The position numbers and the translations under genes are program-made. The notes beneath the pieces were generated by a model that ran no database searches, was not told the DNA's origin, and worked only from the letters and a program-made list of their open reading frames with translations. Below are positions 16,163 through 25,112 of a stretch of 64,000 nucleotides of DNA, one piece after another (the stretch's first letter is position 1; each line of letters starts with the position of its first letter). Source of the stretch: Pseudokineococcus marinus (GTDB taxonomy: Bacteria > Actinomycetota > Actinomycetes > Actinomycetales > Quadrisphaeraceae); assembly GCF_037482405.1 (NCBI RefSeq), contig NZ_JBBHZZ010000011.1, forward strand, positions 1-64,000, read 5' to 3'.

Positions 16163-18067
16163 ATGACGCCGTCGCCGGTGCCGGGGCGCCCCGGGGGACC
16201 CGCCGACGCCGCGGGGCCGCCGCCGTCGTGGGCGCTGCTCGACGTCGCCACCGCGCTGGTGGGCGCGACGACCCGCGCCGAGGTGGTGGAGCGGGTCCTG
16301 CGGGCCGGGCTGCCGACGACCGGGGCCACGGGCGGCGCCGTGCTGCTGGGCGCGCCGGGGGAGGGGACGTCCGCGCTGCGGTGGTCGGCGCCCAGCCTCG
16401 CGCCCGAGACGCTCGACGTCGGTGGCGCCCCACCGCCGGACGACGACCTGCCCGAGTGCGCCAGCGCGCGCACCGGCCGGGTCGTCGCCGCCGTGACGGC
16501 GGCCGAGGTCGCCCGTCGCTTCCCCCGCGTCGTCGGCGAGGGGGCCGCCGTGGCCGCCGTCCCGCTGCGGGTGCGGGGGTCGGTCCTGGGAGCGCTGCGG
16601 GCCACGTGGACCGCCCCGCCGCCCGACGAGGCGGCCGTGCTCCTCGAGGCGCTCGGCGCCCTGGCGGCGCAGGCGCTCGCGCGCGTGGCGGCCGACGAGC
16701 AGCGCGACCGGGCGCTCGCGGAGGTCGAGGACGCGCGGGCGCGCCTCGGCGTCCTCTCCGAGGTCGGGCGCGTCCTGGCCGCCGCCACGAGCTCGAGCGG
16801 CGAGGGGACGGGAACGGCCCTGGGCGGGACGGCCGCGGCCGACGCGGAGGTCCTCGAGACCGCCGCGGTGGACCGCTCGGTGGGCGAGCTGGCGCGCCTC
16901 GTCGTCCCGGCGCTCGCCGACTGGTGCCTCGTGCTGCTCGTGGACGAGCACGGTCGGTGGCGCGAGGGCGGCGCGGCCCACCGCGACCCCGCCCGGTCCG
17001 GCGAGGTGGCCGCCCTGGGCCGCGCCACCGTCCGGGGCCGCGGCGTGGGAGCGGCCCTGAGCGACCCGGTGCGCGCGCGGCGCCCGCTCGTCGTCGAGCG
17101 GATGACGGAGGAGGTGCTGCGGGCCGCCCTGCCCGATGCGGCGACCGCCGCGGCGTTCCGGGCGCTGGAGCCGCACGGCACCGTCGTGCTGCCGCTCGGC
17201 GTCCGCGGGCGCACCGTCGGGTCGATGCTCCTCGTGACGACCGGCGAGCGCGGGCCGCACACCGCCGCCGAGGTGGAGACGGCGACGGAGGTGGCGCGCC
17301 GCGCCGGCGCCGCTCTCGACGCCGCGGCCCTCTTCCGCGCGCAGAAGCGGCTGGCGGAGGGCCTGCAGCGCAGCATGCTCACGCCGCCGCCGCGACTGGA
17401 GCGGCTCGAGGTGGCGGTGCGCTACGAGCCGTCGGCGCGCCGCGCCGAGGTGGGCGGGGACTGGTACGACGTCCTCGTCCAGCCCACGGGCTCGCCGGTC
17501 GTCGTCATCGGCGACGTCATGGGTCACGACGTCGAGGCCGCGGCCGCCATGGGCCAGCTGCGCAGCCTGCTGCGGGGGATCGCCTACACGACCGACGAGC
17601 CGCCGGACGCCGTCCTCACGCGGACCGACGCCGCGATGGCGGGCCTGGGACTCACCACGACGGCGACCGCGCTGGTCGGGCGCCTCGACGACCTCGGGCC
17701 GCGGGGGTGGCGGCTCGTGTGGTCCAACGCCGGCCACCCCCCGCCCGTCGTGCTCCGCGCGGACGGGCGCGCCGAGGTCCCCGCGACGACCCACGACCTG
17801 CTCCTCGGCGTCCGGCCGACGACGCAGCGCAACCCGGTCTCGACCCTCCTCTCTCCCGGGGACGTCCTCGTCCTGTGCACCGACGGGCTCCTCGAGCGGC
17901 GCGACCAGGGCCTCGACGTCGGGCAGGCGCGGCTCCTGGAGGCGCTCTCGGCCCTCCCGGCCGACGTCCGCGGCTCCGCCCAGCGGCTCTGCGACGTCGT
18001 GCTGGAGGCCTGTGCGCCCGGCCCGCGGGAGGACGACGTGGCGCTGGTGGCCGTGCGCGTGCTCTGA
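16163..18067 (+). CDS. GAF-GAF-SpoIIE/PP2C serine phosphatase
   Basis: 634-residue soluble signalling phosphatase. Two GAF-like sensor regions occupy roughly residues 20-180 and 215-390, joined by an Ala/Glu-rich linker. The C-terminal PP2C-type SpoIIE domain (about 400-634) has EVGGDWYDV, GDVMGHD, SNAGHPPPVV, LCTDGLLERR and EDDVALV, which supply the metal-binding Asp residues. Such enzymes dephosphorylate anti-anti-sigma factors and so free sigma factors. No STAS-domain partner adjoins it; the RsbW-like protein at 1.2 kb is a possible but distant counterpart. The signal sensed by the GAF parts is unknown. Confidence 0.9.
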   Translation: MTPSPVPGRPGGPADAAGPPPSWALLDVATALVGATTRAEVVERVLRAGLPTTGATGGAVLLGAPGEGTSALRWSAPSLAPETLDVGGAPPPDDDLPECASARTGRVVAAVTAAEVARRFPRVVGEGAAVAAVPLRVRGSVLGALRATWTAPPPDEAAVLLEALGALAAQALARVAADEQRDRALAEVEDARARLGVLSEVGRVLAAATSSSGEGTGTALGGTAAADAEVLETAAVDRSVGELARLVVPALADWCLVLLVDEHGRWREGGAAHRDPARSGEVAALGRATVRGRGVGAALSDPVRARRPLVVERMTEEVLRAALPDAATAAAFRALEPHGTVVLPLGVRGRTVGSMLLVTTGERGPHTAAEVETATEVARRAGAALDAAALFRAQKRLAEGLQRSMLTPPPRLERLEVAVRYEPSARRAEVGGDWYDVLVQPTGSPVVVIGDVMGHDVEAAAAMGQLRSLLRGIAYTTDEPPDAVLTRTDAAMAGLGLTTTATALVGRLDDLGPRGWRLVWSNAGHPPPVVLRADGRAEVPATTHDLLLGVRPTTQRNPVSTLLSPGDVLVLCTDGLLERRDQGLDVGQARLLEALSALPADVRGSAQRLCDVVLEACAPGPREDDVALVAVRVL

Positions 18068-18152
18068 CGCCTCACGCCGGACGACCGGCCAGCCCGCCCT
18101 CGCCTCGCCTCGGGGCCGATGAGCCCTCGCCGCCGCGGCGGTCTGCACGGGC

Positions 18153-18530
18153 GTGGCGATGACGACGAGAGTGCTCAGCGTGTCCCTGCCCGTGGCCGAC
18201 CAGGACCGGGCGCTGGCCTTCTTCACCGAGGTGCTGGGCTGCGAGCTGCGGGTCGACGAGGAGGCGTGGCCGGGGGCGCGCTACGTCGAGGTGGTGCCTC
18301 CGGGCTCCTCGGTGGGACTGGTGCTGCTGCCCCCCGACAGCCCGCTGCCGATGGCCGTGCGGCTCGGGACGACGGACGCCGCCGCGGCGCACGCCCGTCT
18401 CGCCGGCACGCCGGGCGTGGTGCTCCACAACCCGGAGGTCCTGCGCTGGGACGGCGTGCCGCCGATGTTCCACGTCGAGGACCCGGACGGCAACGAGCTG
18501 GTGTACCTCGAGGAGGACGGACCTGCCTGA
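18153..18530 (+). CDS. VOC/glyoxalase-fold protein
   Basis: 125 residues, one vicinal-oxygen-chelate unit: VLSVSLPVADQDRALAFFTEVLGCEL at the start and FHVEDPDGNELVYLEE at the end. Proteins of this size dimerise and bind a metal; functions range from glyoxalase to antibiotic binding. Start is a GTG at 18153 or the ATG two codons later at 18159; neither has a strong ribosome-binding site. Function not assigned. Confidence 0.8.
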   Translation: MAMTTRVLSVSLPVADQDRALAFFTEVLGCELRVDEEAWPGARYVEVVPPGSSVGLVLLPPDSPLPMAVRLGTTDAAAAHARLAGTPGVVLHNPEVLRWDGVPPMFHVEDPDGNELVYLEEDGPA

Positions 18531-18560
18531 GCCCGCTGAGCGGCGTCGGCGCTCCGCGCC

Positions 18561-19262
18561 CTACCGCTCCAGGACGAGCAAGTGCCCGGCCCCGCGCTGG
18601 AACTCGTGGGCGACGGCCTGCACCCGGGCGTCGACGCCGTCGCGCCGCAGGTCGGCGACCACGCCCTGGAGGAGATCCGGCAGCGCGTGCCCGCTCGCGT
18701 CGAGCAGCGGGTAGACGCGCACCTGCCGGCGGGCGACGCGGAGCATCTCGCGCAGCGCCGCGAGGTGGGCCGCGGCGTCGAGGCGGTCGGCGTACGTGAA
18801 GAGGAAGTGCGAGGAGAGCACGAGGTCGACCGCGCCGTCAGCCATCGGCAGGTGCGGCAGCGACGCCGCCACGTAGCGGTCCGGCTCGGCGCGGCGGTGG
18901 GCCACGAAGGCGGCCGCGGACGCGGCGCGGCGGTGCGTGAGGACCTCGGGGTCGCCGTGGTCGTCCCAGCGGTAGGCCTCGGAGCGGGCGGTCATCCAGG
19001 CCCGGCCCCTCTCCAGCTCCTCGCGCAGCTGCACCGCGAGGTCGGCGACGGGCCGGGCGTAGACCGGGTCGACGGCGCGGGCGTCGACCCCCGCGGCGCG
19101 GGCCGTGGCCGTGAAGCTCGACCCGCCCCCCGGGCAGTCGAGGACGCCGCCCGCCAGGTCGGCGTCCGAGAGGGCGAACATCGCCCGGTACTCCTCGGCG
19201 TCGCGCGAGCTGACGAGGTAGTCGCCGAAGGCGTCGGCGTCGGAGGCGTCGGGGGCGCTCAC
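18561..19262 (-). CDS. Class I SAM-dependent methyltransferase-like protein
   Basis: 233 residues. GGVLDCPGGGSSFTATARAAGVDARAVDPVY (about 38-68) fits the SAM-binding motif I and acidic loop of Rossmann methyltransferases, and LPMADGAVDLVLSSHFLF fits motif IV. The sequence belongs to a group often annotated only as hypothetical or methyltransferase. The substrate is unknown. It is convergent with the VOC gene and followed upstream on its own strand by the dehydrogenase at 20193, 49 bases away, so an operon is possible. Confidence 0.75.
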   Translation of the reverse strand: MSAPDASDADAFGDYLVSSRDAEEYRAMFALSDADLAGGVLDCPGGGSSFTATARAAGVDARAVDPVYARPVADLAVQLREELERGRAWMTARSEAYRWDDHGDPEVLTHRRAASAAAFVAHRRAEPDRYVAASLPHLPMADGAVDLVLSSHFLFTYADRLDAAAHLAALREMLRVARRQVRVYPLLDASGHALPDLLQGVVADLRRDGVDARVQAVAHEFQRGAGHLLVLER

Positions 19263-19311
19263 GCGCTGCCGCCGCCGGCCCCGACCCGTGCGCCCCTCAC
19301 CCCCGCGCCCC

Positions 19312-20193
19312 TCATTCCTGCGCAGCAGGCGCCTCGGCGAGGACGGCGACGTCCTCGCGCCCCCGCCCGCCGTCGGCCACGGCGCGCAGGCGCTCGCGGA
19401 CCGGCTCGAGCGCGCCGGGCAGCGCGCCGCCGTCCGCGGCGAGGTCGAGGTCCTTGAGGGCCAGCTCGGCGGGGAAGCCCGCCGGGTACTCGCCGCTCGT
19501 CATCATCGCGGCCTTGCCCAGGGCGTAGGGCATGCCGAGGGGCCCGCCGTCGAGGACCTCTCGCAGCGCCCCGGGGTCGGTGCCGAGCCGCTCGGCCAGC
19601 GCCAGGGCGTCAGCCATGACGGCCGTCGCCCCCGTCATCCACGCGTTGACGACGAGCTTCAGCGCGCTCGCCTCCTCGGCCCCGCCGACGTGCTGCACGC
19701 GCTGGCCGAGGTCGTCGAGCACGGGGCGCGCCCGGTCGAGCACCGCGGCGTCGCCGGCGACGAGCCACGTCAGGGCGCCGCGGCGGGCCGGGTCCGTGCT
19801 GCCCGACACCGGGGCGTCGAGGAAGGCGGCGCCGGCCGCGTCCGCCTGCGCGCGCAGCTCCCCGGCGGCGCGGGGGCCGACCGTGCTGGCCTGCACCCAC
19901 ACGGGCCCGTCGCCGCCGCCGAGCAGCGGCAGGAAGCGGACGGCGACGTCGGCGACCGCGTCGCCGTCGCGCAGGACCGTCAGGACCACGGCCGCGCCGT
20001 CCACGGCCTCCGCCAGGTCCGCCACGGCCCTGACCCCGTCCGCGCCGTCGGCCGCCTGCGCGGCGCGCTCCGGGGAGCGGTTCCACAGCCGGACGTCGTG
20101 GCCCTGCTCGCCGAGGCGCGCGGCCATGGCGGCGCCGAGGAGCCCGGCGCCCAGGACGGCGACGGGTGCGGGGGAGGGGGCGGCTTCGCTCAT
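19312..20193 (-). CDS. 3-hydroxyisobutyrate dehydrogenase-like NAD(P) oxidoreductase
   Basis: 293 residues. N-terminal VAVLGAGLLGAAMAARLGEQGHDVRLWNRS is the NAD(P) Rossmann motif of beta-hydroxyacid dehydrogenases; FLDAPVSGSTDPARRGALTWLVAGD is the substrate-binding signature and NAWMTGATAVMADALALAERLG follows, where the usual catalytic Lys is in LKLVVN. It likely oxidises a short 3-hydroxyacid or reduces a semialdehyde. ATG start. Confidence 0.87.
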   Translation of the reverse strand: MSEAAPSPAPVAVLGAGLLGAAMAARLGEQGHDVRLWNRSPERAAQAADGADGVRAVADLAEAVDGAAVVLTVLRDGDAVADVAVRFLPLLGGGDGPVWVQASTVGPRAAGELRAQADAAGAAFLDAPVSGSTDPARRGALTWLVAGDAAVLDRARPVLDDLGQRVQHVGGAEEASALKLVVNAWMTGATAVMADALALAERLGTDPGALREVLDGGPLGMPYALGKAAMMTSGEYPAGFPAELALKDLDLAADGGALPGALEPVRERLRAVADGGRGREDVAVLAEAPAAQE

Positions 20194-20236
20194 GGACCGA
20201 TCCTCGCCCTCGCCGGGAGCCGGCGCCCGCGGTGCC

Positions 20237-21148
20237 TCAGGCGTGCCGGGCGCCCTCGTGGGCGGCGTGCCCCGCCGGCTCGAGCTGGAAGGTCGAGTGC
20301 TCGACGTCGAAGTGGTCGGCCAGGCACGCGCCGAGGGCGTCGAGGACCCGCCCCGAGCCCGCGCGGTCGAGGGCGTCCTCGGCGACGACGACGTGCGCCG
20401 ACATGACGGGCAGGCCGCCGGTGAGGGTCCACACGTGGACGTCGTGGACGTCGAGCACGCCCTCGGCCGACAGGACGTGCGCGCGGACGTCCTCGAGGTC
20501 GACGCCCCGCGGCGTCGACTCCAGCAGGACGTCGAGGGTGTCGCGCAGCAGGGCGAGGGCGCGGGGGACGACGAGGAGCCCGATGCCCAGGGAGACGACG
20601 GCGTCGGCGCGCACCCAGCCGGTGAGCGCGACGACGAGGGCGGCCACGACGACGGCGACCGAGCCCAGCAGGTCGGCCAGGACCTCGAGGTAGGCGCCGC
20701 GGACGTTGAGGCTCTCGCCGGACCCCGCGTGCAGGAGCCGCAGCCCCACGACGTTGGCGACGAGCCCGGCCAGGGCGGCGACGAGCATCGGCCCCGCCGC
20801 GACGGGCTGGGGGTCGACGAGGCGGCGGACGCCCTCGACGAGGACGAAGGCCGCCACCCCGAGCAGCAGCAGCGCGTTCGTCGCGGCCGCGAGCACCTCG
20901 GCGCGCGCGAGGCCGAAGGAGCGCCTCCCCGTCGCGGGGCGCGCCGCCAGCACGGACGCCACGAGGGCCAGGCCCAGGCCCGAGGCGTCGGTGAGCATGT
21001 GCCCCGCGTCGGCGAGCAGCGCCAGCGAGCCGGACACCAGCGCGCCGACGACCTCCGCGACCATGACGACGAGGGTCATGACGAGCACCGCGGTCAGCCG
21101 TCCCCGGTGCCGTCCCGTCGCCGTCGCGCGCCCGTGGTCGTGCCCCAT
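20237..21148 (-). CDS. Cation diffusion facilitator metal exporter
   Basis: 303 residues with six membrane helices. It starts MGHDHGRAT, a short His-rich tip. HxxxD-type zinc sites appear in LLADAGHMLTDASGLGLAL (helix 2) and in YLEVLADLLGSVAVV (helix 5, Asp-containing). The cytoplasmic C-terminal domain contains DVHDVHVWTLTGG and a final His-rich tail. It is of the CzcD/ZitB type, exporting zinc and perhaps other divalent metals in exchange for protons. The start is the ATG in front of the His tip; the longer frame upstream is a shadow of the ABC gene. Confidence 0.9.
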   Translation of the reverse strand: MGHDHGRATATGRHRGRLTAVLVMTLVVMVAEVVGALVSGSLALLADAGHMLTDASGLGLALVASVLAARPATGRRSFGLARAEVLAAATNALLLLGVAAFVLVEGVRRLVDPQPVAAGPMLVAALAGLVANVVGLRLLHAGSGESLNVRGAYLEVLADLLGSVAVVVAALVVALTGWVRADAVVSLGIGLLVVPRALALLRDTLDVLLESTPRGVDLEDVRAHVLSAEGVLDVHDVHVWTLTGGLPVMSAHVVVAEDALDRAGSGRVLDALGACLADHFDVEHSTFQLEPAGHAAHEGARHA

Positions 21149-21201
21149 GCCCCCATGGTGGCCGAGGGCCCGCCCCGGCCGCGGGGCGGCGGCCCGCCGG
21201 G

Positions 21202-22362
21202 TCAGACGGCGCGCAGCAGCGGCGCCTCGTGCTCGGCGTCCACGCCGCCGTCGCCCGGCACCGTGCGGCGTAGCGCCGCGTAGACCGCGTCGGGCGTGAG
21301 GACGCCGAGGAAGCGGTCGCCGTCGAGGACGGGCAGCCAGCCCGCGTCGTGCTGGACGAGCTCGGAGAGGGCGCGGCGCAGGAAGTCCCCGATCTGCACG
21401 GTCTCCTCGAAGCGGCGCGCCACCTCCTCGACCAGCGCGTCGGGCGGGCACTCCTCGAGCGTCCGCGCGCCGACCCACCCGCGCAGGTCCCCGGCGTCGT
21501 CGACGACGACGGCGTAGGGCTCCGGAGCGCCGTCGATGACCCGGCGGGCGTCCGCCGCGCGGTCGGCCAGCCGGACGACGGGCGGGTGCACGAGGTCGTC
21601 CTCCTCCACCGGCTGAACGGCGAGACGGCGCAGGCCGCGGTCGCTGCCGACGAAGTCGGCGACGAACTGGTTGGCCGGCGCGCCGAGGACGGTCGCGGGC
21701 TCGGCGAGCTGCTCGAGCCGGCCGCCCTCGCTGAAGACGGCGATGCGGTCGGCCAGCCGGACGGCCTCGTCGATGTCGTGGGTGACGAAGAGCACGGTCT
21801 TGTGGAGCTCGGACTGGATGCGCCGGAACTCGCCCTGCAGGCGGTCGCGGGCGATGGGGTCGACGGCGCCGAACGGCTCGTCCATGAGGAGGACGTCGGG
21901 GTCGGCCGCCAGGCCGCGCGCGACGCCGATGCGCTGCTGCTGGCCGCCGGAGAGCTCGTGCGGGTACCGGTCGGCGTACTTCTCGGCCGGCAGGCCCACG
22001 AGGTCCATCATCTCGGCGGTGCGCTCCTTGCGGCGCCGCTTGTCCCACCCGAGCAGCCGGGGGACCGTCGCGACGTTGTCGCCCACGGTGAGGTGGGGGA
22101 AGAGGCCCACCTGCTGGATGACGTAGCCGATGCGGCGGCGCAGCTCGACCGCGCTGACGTCGGTGACGTCGTCGCCGTCGAGGACGATGCGCCCGCTCGT
22201 CGGCTCGACGAGCCGGTTGACCATCCGCAGCGTCGTCGACTTGCCGCACCCGGAGGGGCCCACCAGGGCGACCAGCTCGCCGCGGGTCACCTCCATGTCG
22301 AGGGAGTCGACCGCGACGGTGCCGTCGGGGTAGCGCTTGCCCAGGCCGTCGAGCCGGATCAT
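21202..22362 (-). CDS. Glycine betaine/choline-type ABC transporter ATPase
   Basis: 386 residues. Walker A GPSGCGKS at 35-42, Q-loop, signature LSGGQQQR, Walker B VLLMDEPFGAVDP and the switch His in VTHDIDEA are present. The C-terminal 150 residues hold CBS-like domains, the arrangement of OpuCA/OpuAA/ProV, in which the CBS pair senses ionic strength or cyclic di-AMP. Divergent from its two permeases with only 24-27 bases between starts; the ATG at 22362 has TAGTGG seven bases upstream. Together with the genes at 22387-25013 it forms a complete osmolyte importer. Confidence 0.92.
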   Translation of the reverse strand: MIRLDGLGKRYPDGTVAVDSLDMEVTRGELVALVGPSGCGKSTTLRMVNRLVEPTSGRIVLDGDDVTDVSAVELRRRIGYVIQQVGLFPHLTVGDNVATVPRLLGWDKRRRKERTAEMMDLVGLPAEKYADRYPHELSGGQQQRIGVARGLAADPDVLLMDEPFGAVDPIARDRLQGEFRRIQSELHKTVLFVTHDIDEAVRLADRIAVFSEGGRLEQLAEPATVLGAPANQFVADFVGSDRGLRRLAVQPVEEDDLVHPPVVRLADRAADARRVIDGAPEPYAVVVDDAGDLRGWVGARTLEECPPDALVEEVARRFEETVQIGDFLRRALSELVQHDAGWLPVLDGDRFLGVLTPDAVYAALRRTVPGDGGVDAEHEAPLLRAV

Positions 22363-22386
22363 GGCGTCTCCACTACCGTCGCGCCG
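22363..22386. promoter_or_regulatory. Overlapping divergent leaderless promoters of the opu-type genes
   Basis: Only 24 bases separate the ATPase ATG (minus) from the permease GTG (plus). The string CCACTACCGT (22370-22379) contains both minus-10 hexamers: TAGTGG read leftward and TACCGT read rightward, sharing the central TA. Each lies seven bases from its start codon. The minus-35 of each promoter would fall inside the opposite gene. RNA polymerase cannot occupy both at once, so the two arms of the importer should compete. Confidence 0.6.
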
Positions 22387-23100
22387 GTGATGCAGGTCGC
22401 TGCCAGTCCCGTTCTGCACTCCGGGAGCGTCGCGGACAACTGCCTGGTGCGCAACGAGTGGTTGTGCCCGCTGTACGTGACGACCCGCTCCGACCAGATC
22501 CTCGCGGCGCTGCAGGAGCACGTCACGATCCTGCTCGTCACCCTGGTCGTGAGCGTGGTCGTCGCCCTGCCCCTGGGCGTGCTGGCCCACCGCACGGCGT
22601 GGATGCGCAGCCTCGTGCTGGGCGCCTCCACGGTCGTCTACACGATCCCGTCGCTGGCGATGTTCTCCCTCCTGCTGCCCGTCGTCGGCTTCGACGCCTC
22701 GACCGTCGTCGTCGCGCTCGTCCTCTACTCGCTCACGGTGCTCGTCCGCGGTCTCGTCGCGGGGCTCGACGCCGTCCCGACCGCGGCCGTGGACGCCGCC
22801 ACGGGCATGGGCTACGGCCGGTGGCGGCTGCTGCGGGAGGTCGAGCTGCCCCTCGCCCTGCCGACGGCCTTCGCCAGCCTGAGGATCGCCGCGGTCTCGA
22901 CCGTGGCCCTCACGACCATCGGCTTCCTCTTCGACTCCGGCGGCCTGGGCAACCTCATCTACTCGGGCCTCACGAGCAACTTCCGGGCGGAGGTCCTCAT
23001 CCCGTCCATCATGTGCGTCGTGCTGGCGCTGCTCGTCGACGCCGTGCTGGTCCTGCTTCGACGGCAGCTGACCCCCTGGCGTCGGGGGGCGGCGGCGTGA
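22387..23100 (+). CDS. Glycine betaine/choline-type ABC permease 1
   Basis: 237 residues from the GTG at 22387 (an ATG follows directly). Five to six membrane helices with the permease EAA-type loop AAVDAATGMGYGRWRLLREVELPLALP, matching OpuCB/ProW-type permeases. The N-terminal segment holds three cysteine-bearing or polar positions before helix 1. TACCGT seven bases upstream of the GTG marks a leaderless start. The stop overlaps the start of the second permease by four bases, so the two subunits are made together. Confidence 0.9.
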   Translation: MMQVAASPVLHSGSVADNCLVRNEWLCPLYVTTRSDQILAALQEHVTILLVTLVVSVVVALPLGVLAHRTAWMRSLVLGASTVVYTIPSLAMFSLLLPVVGFDASTVVVALVLYSLTVLVRGLVAGLDAVPTAAVDAATGMGYGRWRLLREVELPLALPTAFASLRIAAVSTVALTTIGFLFDSGGLGNLIYSGLTSNFRAEVLIPSIMCVVLALLVDAVLVLLRRQLTPWRRGAAA

Positions 23101-23861
23101 GCGCGGTCGTGGACCACCTCCTGGACCCGGAGAGCTGGTCGGGCCCGGGGGGGCTCGTCAACCGGCTCGTCGAGCACGTCGGCATCAGCGCGCTCGCGCT
23201 GCTGCTCGCCGTCGTGGTCGCCGTCCCCGTCGGGCTCTGGCTCGGGCACCTCGGCCGCGGCGGGTTCGTCGCCCTCAACATCGGCGGCTTCGGGCGAGCC
23301 GTGCCGACCTTCGCGCTGCTCGTCGTCTTCGTGCTGCTGCCCGCGCCCTTCGGCGCCAACCTCCAGAGCTTCGTGCTGGCGCTCGCCCTCTTCACCGTGC
23401 CCCCGCTGCTGACGAACACGTGGACGGGCGTGCGCGAGGCCGACCGCGCCGCCGTCGACGCCGGTCGCGGGCTCGGCATGAGCGGGTGGCAGCTCCTGCG
23501 GCGCGTCGAGCTCCCGCTGGCGACCCCGCTGATGATGTCCGGGCTGCGGCTCGCCGCCGTGCAGGTCGTCGCGACGACGACCGTCATCGGGCTCGTCGGC
23601 GGCGGGAGCCTCGGCCGCATCATCAACCAGGGCTTCGTGAGCCAGGACCAGGCGCAGGTCGTCGTGGGCGCCGTCCTGGTGGCCCTCCTGGCCCTCGCCA
23701 CGGAGCTCGGGCTCGGGGTCGTCGAGCGCCGCGCCGCGCGGCGCTCCAGCGGTCGCACCCGCTCGCAGGAGCCGGAGGAGGTCGACGACGAGCAGGGCCG
23801 TCGTCCCGACGAGGCCGGCGCGGGCACGTCCGCCCGCGGGGCGGCGCAGGCCTCCCGCTGA
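23097..23861 (+). CDS. Glycine betaine/choline-type ABC permease 2
   Basis: 254 residues. It is a paralogue of the preceding permease with the EAA loop AAVDAGRGLGMSGWQLLRRVELPLATP. OpuC-type systems use a heterodimer of two such permeases, as here. About 45 residues at the C-terminus (after VVERRAARRSS) are a charged cytoplasmic tail without membrane character. GTGA overlap with the upstream gene. Confidence 0.9.
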   Translation: MSAVVDHLLDPESWSGPGGLVNRLVEHVGISALALLLAVVVAVPVGLWLGHLGRGGFVALNIGGFGRAVPTFALLVVFVLLPAPFGANLQSFVLALALFTVPPLLTNTWTGVREADRAAVDAGRGLGMSGWQLLRRVELPLATPLMMSGLRLAAVQVVATTTVIGLVGGGSLGRIINQGFVSQDQAQVVVGAVLVALLALATELGLGVVERRAARRSSGRTRSQEPEEVDDEQGRRPDEAGAGTSARGAAQASR

Positions 23862-24044
23862 CCGCCGCGGACGGCACGCGCACGGGCCGGGCGGCGCGTG
23901 ACGCGATCGTGACGGCGCCGGGCCCACCCCGGCGCGACGGCGGCCCCGGCGCCGGGGTCTACTAGCGGATCGTGCGGGCCCGTCGGCCCGCGCCGGACAC
24001 GCGCGGCCCGGAGCGGTCGCGGGACACAGAAGGCGAGACCCCGA
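23862..24044 (+). promoter_or_regulatory. Leader of the substrate-binding protein gene
   Basis: 183 bases between permease 2 and the binding-protein gene. A TACTAG hexamer (23960-23965) is the best minus-10 candidate, about 80 bases before the GTG. A perfect 14-base palindrome CCCCGGCGCCGGGG (23944-23957) abuts it and could be an operator. The binding protein therefore probably has its own promoter, allowing it to be made in excess over the permeases. No clear minus-35 is visible. Confidence 0.35.
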
Positions 24045-25013
24045 GTGCGCACCCAGAAGCTCTTCCTGCCCGGCCTGCTGGCCGGCACCCTCCTGCTGTC
24101 CGCCTGCGGCGGCGGTGGCGACGCCTTCGAGGAGGCCGACGGCGGCTCCGGCGCGGAGGCGACCGACGGCGGCACGGGCGGCTCGATCGTCGTCGGCGGC
24201 GCCCAGTTCACCGAGATGTCGGTGATGGAGAACATGTACGCGCTCCTGCTCGAGGAGGCCGGCTACGACGTCGACCTGCAGACGGCCGAGCAGCGCGAGA
24301 TCTACGCGCCGGCGCTCGTCAGCGGCGAGATCGACGTCGTGCCGGAGTACGCGGCGACCTTCGTGCAGTACCTCAACCGCGAGGCCAACGGTCCCGACGC
24401 CGAGGAGATCACGAGCAACGACGTCGACGAGACCATCGCCGCGGGCGAGCCCCTCGCCGAGGAGCAGGGCCTCACCTTCCTCGAGCCCGCCGAGGCGCAG
24501 GACGCCAACGGCTTCTACGTCACGCAGGCCTTCGCCGACGAGAACGGCCTCACGACGCTCTCCGACCTCGGCGAGCTCGGGCAGCCGATCCAGCTCGCCG
24601 CCGGCGACGAGTGCCTCGACCGGCCCTTCTGCGCCCCTGGTCTCGAGGAGACCTACGGCCTCGACATCACGGGTGTGACGGGCGACTCCTTCGCCAGCCT
24701 CACCGGCAAGCAGAAGGTCGTCGACGGGACGGCGCAGCTGGGCCTCACCGGCACGACCGACGGCACGCTCGAGGGCCTCGGGCTCGTCATCCTCGAGGAC
24801 GACAAGGGCCTGCAGGCGGCGGACAACCTCGTGCCCGTCGTCAACGAGGAGACGGCGGGGGACCCGGCGGTCGCCGAGGCGCTCAACCAGCTCGCGCCCG
24901 TCCTCACGACCGAGGACCTCACGCAGCTCAACCTCCAGGTCGACGAGCAGCGGCTGCTGCCCGAGGACGTCGCCCGCGACTACCTCGTCGAGCAGGGGCT
25001 CATCGAGGGCTGA
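24045..25013 (+). CDS. Osmolyte-binding lipoprotein of the ABC importer
   Basis: 322 residues. Signal peptide MRTQKLFLPGLLAGTLLLSAC with lipobox Cys21, then a Gly/Asp/Glu-rich linker, then an OpuAC-type solute-binding domain starting IVVGGAQFTEMSVMENMYALLLEEAGYDV and including GEIDVVPEYAATFVQYL, typical of OsmF/OpuCC proteins. It captures glycine betaine, choline or carnitine outside the membrane. GTG start. Its stop is followed by a strong hairpin shared with the convergent gene. Confidence 0.92.
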   Translation: MRTQKLFLPGLLAGTLLLSACGGGGDAFEEADGGSGAEATDGGTGGSIVVGGAQFTEMSVMENMYALLLEEAGYDVDLQTAEQREIYAPALVSGEIDVVPEYAATFVQYLNREANGPDAEEITSNDVDETIAAGEPLAEEQGLTFLEPAEAQDANGFYVTQAFADENGLTTLSDLGELGQPIQLAAGDECLDRPFCAPGLEETYGLDITGVTGDSFASLTGKQKVVDGTAQLGLTGTTDGTLEGLGLVILEDDKGLQAADNLVPVVNEETAGDPAVAEALNQLAPVLTTEDLTQLNLQVDEQRLLPEDVARDYLVEQGLIEG

Positions 25014-25044
25014 CGTCGCCGCGGTCCCCGGGGCCGCACCACGA

Positions 25045-25084
25045 CGACGAGGGCCCCGCCGCGACCGCGGCGGGGCCCTCGTCG
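25045..25084. terminator. Bidirectional hairpin terminator
   Basis: A perfect 18-bp stem (25045-25062 with 25067-25084) and a four-base loop GACC, in the 99-base gap between the convergent genes ending at 25013 and 25113. No T-run follows on either side, as usual for actinobacterial terminators. The arm includes CGAGGGCCCCGC, also found in the hairpin after lsr2. Confidence 0.85.
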
Positions 25085-25112
25085 CACTCGGGAGAGCGGG
25101 CGCTCGCGCCCC

